The position numbers and the translations under genes were made by a program. From JANQIV01 sp050117315 (GTDB taxonomy: Bacteria; Bacteroidota; Ignavibacteria; Ignavibacteriales; Melioribacteraceae), in NCBI GenBank assembly GCA_050117315.1, contig JASFMY010000065.1:1-35491 (forward strand): a stretch of DNA of 35,491 nt. The letters are read 5' to 3'. Below the pieces are notes generated by a model. The model searched no databases and was not told the DNA's origin. It saw only the letters and a list, made by a program, of their open reading frames with translations. Position 1 is the stretch's first letter. Each line of letters opens with the position of its first letter. Positions 32,536 through 35,491 of this stretch are shown piece by piece.

Positions 32536-35491
32536 ATGAGACTAAAATTACTTTTCGAGACAGTTTTACTATTTGTCTTAAGCTTTACGTGGCTTAATGC
32601 TCAGGTTAATAATGTTACACATGGCACAGGCCCGTTTACTACGATTCAGGCTGCGATAGATGATGCAGCTACAGTTAACGGAGATGTGATTGAAGTTGGT
32701 AACGGTACTTATACTGAAAGTATAACTATCGACAAAGAAATTACATTGCAGTCGGTAAACGGGGCGGCAGTTACTATGATTGAGGGAGCAGGTACAACGG
32801 TTATTACTATTGATGCCGATAATGTCGTTATCGATGGTTTTACAATAACCAATCCTTCCGGTAAGCATGGTATCTATGCACAAGACCAAAGCGGTATTAC
32901 AATTCGTAATAATATTCTTGACGACATAGGTAGTACCGATGCTACCACCAGCGGTACAAATTACGGTATCGCCGTTGTCAGTTCATCTGCGAATGTAGAC
33001 GGTGTTTTAATCGAAGATAACACCTTGACAAATATTTCCGGCGGTTCAGGCAAGAAAAGTGTAAATGGAATTGCTTTAGGCTGGTCTACAGGTTCTTTCG
33101 ACATATCAAATGTTACCATACAGAATAACTCCATAACTAGCCTTGTCGCGAGCAGTACTACACCCTGGGGCATGTATGGTATAATTGTTAACCATGCTTC
33201 AGGTTCAAGCAGTAATACCGGGAAAACAACCAACCTGAATATCCTTAATAACACGATTGAAAATCTTGCAGGATATTGGATTCACGGGATTGGTCTTGAA
33301 GGATTAACACCTTCGGCAGTAGTTGAGGGTAATACATTCGCCAATTTTATCGCTGAAAAAGCTTACGATAACTATGCAGTGTTTTTTGAATCAAACTCCT
33401 ATATAGGAACCGTTGTTATTAATCAAAATAATTTTAACACAACGCGCGGTATCGGTATCCACAGTGATTTGTTAAGTACGCTGACGACTGAAGTTTTGGA
33501 TGCAACGGAAAACTGGTGGGGAGATGCAAGCGGACCTTCAGGCACAGACCTTGAAGGATCAGGTTCGGTTTGGGGGACTGATGATTCAGATGCTTCTATT
33601 GTTTCTTACGTTGATTATTCACCGTGGCTCGGAGCTTCAACCGGAACAACTCCGATGACCTGGTACACTGACGACAGTATTCAGGATGCAATTGACGCAG
33701 CAAGTGACGATGATATTATTAATGTTGCCGCCGGGACTTATACGGAAACCCTAAATGTTGATAAATCTCTTACAATAAGCGGTGCAACTGCAGCTATTAA
33801 TAAAAACGGTTATACCGTTCCTGCAAACTACAATTGGGATGACAATGTTGAAAGCATTATAAAACATCCTGATCCTTCTGGAGGATATACGACAATTGTA
33901 AATATTGAGGACGTGGATAACGTTACTTTCGAAGGTTTTATTATACAGGAACTTAATGCTGACGGTAATCTCAATACTTCATTAGTGCGTGTATATGCCC
34001 ATTCAAAAGAGATTACGAATATTACTATCCGCAATAATATTATCGGTCCCAATACAAATGTAGCTTCTCAAGACGGTACGCACGGAAGGATGGGCTTGTA
34101 CATTGTTAATCATCCTTATAATAACCTGGGTGTTGTAAATAGTACAATTTCCGGCAATAAAATATTCGACTGCAAGGGAAACGGTAATAATATATTTTTA
34201 TGGTCGTCATATTATGTTTACGGTGCACCCGAACCCGCATCGATGAGCGGAACAGTGATTGAAGATAACGAAATATATGGTGCACATAGAAGCGGCATTG
34301 AAACTGCCGGAGGTTATTCGGATTTGACAATACGTAATAATAAAATATATGACAACAGCGGATTACCAAGCGATGATCCTGATTACTTAAAATATGGCAA
34401 CGGGATCTTACTGGTTAGAGGTTCGGGAGATAAATCAAGCGGCGGATCAGCGTTTGGTCCCGTGAACCTCACAATTGAAAACAACGAAATTTATAACAAC
34501 GAGAAAAACGGTATATATGCCGGACCGGTTAACGAAAACTATACTATCACGGGTAACGACATACATGATAACGGGTGGGACGGTATTCAAATAGACCTGG
34601 AGGGGCATTATTATAATCCTGACTTTGATCCCACATCGGGACCTTTTTCCGTATACGATGCTTCTACAAATATAAATTTTAATGACAATGATGTTTATGA
34701 TAATACTTTATACGGTACAAGAGTTTACGGCACTCCTACAAACGGGTTTGAACTGAATGCAAAGAACAACTGGTGGGGCGATCCTACCGGACCTTATCAT
34801 GCAACAAACAACACTTCTGCAACAGGTGATTCCGTGTCCGATAATGTTGTATACTCGCCTTGGATTGCTAATTCAAACGACACACCTCACGACGAAGATA
34901 ACCTTTGGACATATTATGTAGATGCTTCAAACCCGGATGCCATTAATGATGTCCTTTACGATCCGGGTTTTGTAAAAGGTGATACAGTTGTTGCTAACGG
35001 GGGAGTTTTTAATGCAATAACAATTGATAAAGAGTTTGTTCTCATTGGAATGAATGGTGCTGAAATTCTAAATGGTTCTCCTGCAATTACTATTAGTTCT
35101 AATAACGTAACTGTAACCGGGTTTACATTTAGTTTCGGTACGGCGGATTACGCAATAAAAGTCACCGGCGATTATTCTGGAATAGTTGTAAAAAATTGCG
35201 AGTTTCTCGTTACAAACGGTATTGATAACGATAACGGTGGCCCTTATTACGTTCTTGCGGTCAACAACGACTGGGGAGATACAAGCGGACCTACTCATGT
35301 AGTTGCAAATCCCGGTGGTTCCGGCAGCACTATTACCGATTACGTAATTTTTGAAAGCGGTGGACTGGTAGAACCTCTAAACAATATAACGGGTATTTCT
35401 ATACTTCCAACCTTTACATGGGAAGAATTTGGGGTAGCACCGTCGGTATCGTATAAATTATTAATTAGTGAAAATAGCGACATGTCATCTC
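32536..35491 (+). CDS. Giant right-handed beta-helix surface protein, 3' end beyond the window
   Basis: Starting at ATG 32536 (leader AAAAAGGGTGCTTTA), the frame stays open for 985 codons to the window end. The signal peptide is ETVLLFVLSFTWLNAQ. The mature protein is built from NosD/pectate-lyase-like parallel beta-helix coils, with strands such as TIQNNSIT, NLNILNNTIEN, TIRNNKIYDN. Blocks begin TIQAAIDDAATVNGDVIEVG and SIQDAIDAASDDDIINVAAG, each followed by TYTE, and each ends in an NWWGD(A/P)xGP capping motif (ENWWGDASGP, NNWWGDPTGP, NNDWGDTSGP). Near the window end, NNITGISILPTFTWEEFG begins a fibronectin-like module like that in the pseudogene upstream. A T9SS tail is expected beyond the window. 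Likely binds or cleaves polysaccharide or acts as an adhesin; no catalytic residues are evident. Confidence 0.88.
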   Translation, partial: MRLKLLFETVLLFVLSFTWLNAQVNNVTHGTGPFTTIQAAIDDAATVNGDVIEVGNGTYTESITIDKEITLQSVNGAAVTMIEGAGTTVITIDADNVVIDGFTITNPSGKHGIYAQDQSGITIRNNILDDIGSTDATTSGTNYGIAVVSSSANVDGVLIEDNTLTNISGGSGKKSVNGIALGWSTGSFDISNVTIQNNSITSLVASSTTPWGMYGIIVNHASGSSSNTGKTTNLNILNNTIENLAGYWIHGIGLEGLTPSAVVEGNTFANFIAEKAYDNYAVFFESNSYIGTVVINQNNFNTTRGIGIHSDLLSTLTTEVLDATENWWGDASGPSGTDLEGSGSVWGTDDSDASIVSYVDYSPWLGASTGTTPMTWYTDDSIQDAIDAASDDDIINVAAGTYTETLNVDKSLTISGATAAINKNGYTVPANYNWDDNVESIIKHPDPSGGYTTIVNIEDVDNVTFEGFIIQELNADGNLNTSLVRVYAHSKEITNITIRNNIIGPNTNVASQDGTHGRMGLYIVNHPYNNLGVVNSTISGNKIFDCKGNGNNIFLWSSYYVYGAPEPASMSGTVIEDNEIYGAHRSGIETAGGYSDLTIRNNKIYDNSGLPSDDPDYLKYGNGILLVRGSGDKSSGGSAFGPVNLTIENNEIYNNEKNGIYAGPVNENYTITGNDIHDNGWDGIQIDLEGHYYNPDFDPTSGPFSVYDASTNINFNDNDVYDNTLYGTRVYGTPTNGFELNAKNNWWGDPTGPYHATNNTSATGDSVSDNVVYSPWIANSNDTPHDEDNLWTYYVDASNPDAINDVLYDPGFVKGDTVVANGGVFNAITIDKEFVLIGMNGAEILNGSPAITISSNNVTVTGFTFSFGTADYAIKVTGDYSGIVVKNCEFLVTNGIDNDNGGPYYVLAVNNDWGDTSGPTHVVANPGGSGSTITDYVIFESGGLVEPLNNITGISILPTFTWEEFGVAPSVSYKLLISENSDMSS

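Overview
The window looks like a chromosomal segment of a member of the Chlorobi/Ignavibacteria side of the FCB group, close to Ignavibacteria/Melioribacteraceae. The case rests on type IX secretion C-terminal domains of the NYPNPFNP type at 13721-14818 and in the broken gene ending at 22095, on AT-rich sequence that still uses clear Shine-Dalgarno sites (AGGAG, or a GGGTG variant), on a YfhL-type ferredoxin, and on a probable pyrophosphate-dependent phosphofructokinase. This placement is inference from protein style; no rRNA or other marker gene is present.

Region 1 (1-6729) is a hydrogen-metabolism block. It holds the 3' end of a periplasmic [NiFe] hydrogenase large subunit, its maturation protease, the Tat-exported small subunit, a HybA-like four-cluster ferredoxin and a HybB/NrfD-like quinone-reacting membrane subunit. 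After a palindromic intergenic repeat comes a tight cluster of a histidine-rich NicO-type nickel transporter, a four-helix membrane protein and an unusual SDR fused to a helical sensor-like domain. Nickel import next to a nickel enzyme is a coherent unit.

Region 2 (6850-12973) has a YwqK-repeat protein with a C-terminal membrane anchor, an orphan four-PAS histidine kinase, a ferredoxin, an AhpD-like protein on the minus strand and a small secreted protein. Region 3 (12974-18303) is an accessory, repeat-rich stretch. It contains a T9SS-secreted protein, two tandem Tat-signal tail-collar (microcystin-dependent-type) paralogues with matching leaders and terminators, two copies of a 118-bp palindromic element plus a relative, and a striking minisatellite of fourteen 41/42-bp units with a 21-bp subperiod.

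Region 4 (18304-31100) is mostly housekeeping: a CPBP membrane protease homologue, pdxJ, a TIGR02757 protein, an MFS transporter overlapping a PqqD-like gene, a predicted outer-membrane protein, an M29 aminopeptidase, a UvrD/PcrA helicase, phosphofructokinase, and an NSS-family sodium symporter with a 40-codon companion gene. Within it lies a cohesin/dockerin-like T9SS pseudogene (20761-22095) disrupted by a MITE with perfect 4-bp CTAG target duplications; a second copy of the MITE sits at 12236-12363. Region 5 (31101-35491) has a frameshifted secreted-protein pseudogene and a very large right-handed beta-helix surface protein that runs off the end of the window.

No tRNA, rRNA or CRISPR array was seen. 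The most unusual items are the 21-bp-period array, the dated MITE insertion, the SDR-helical fusion, the MFS-PqqD pair without a RiPP cluster, and the Tat-signal collar duplicates.
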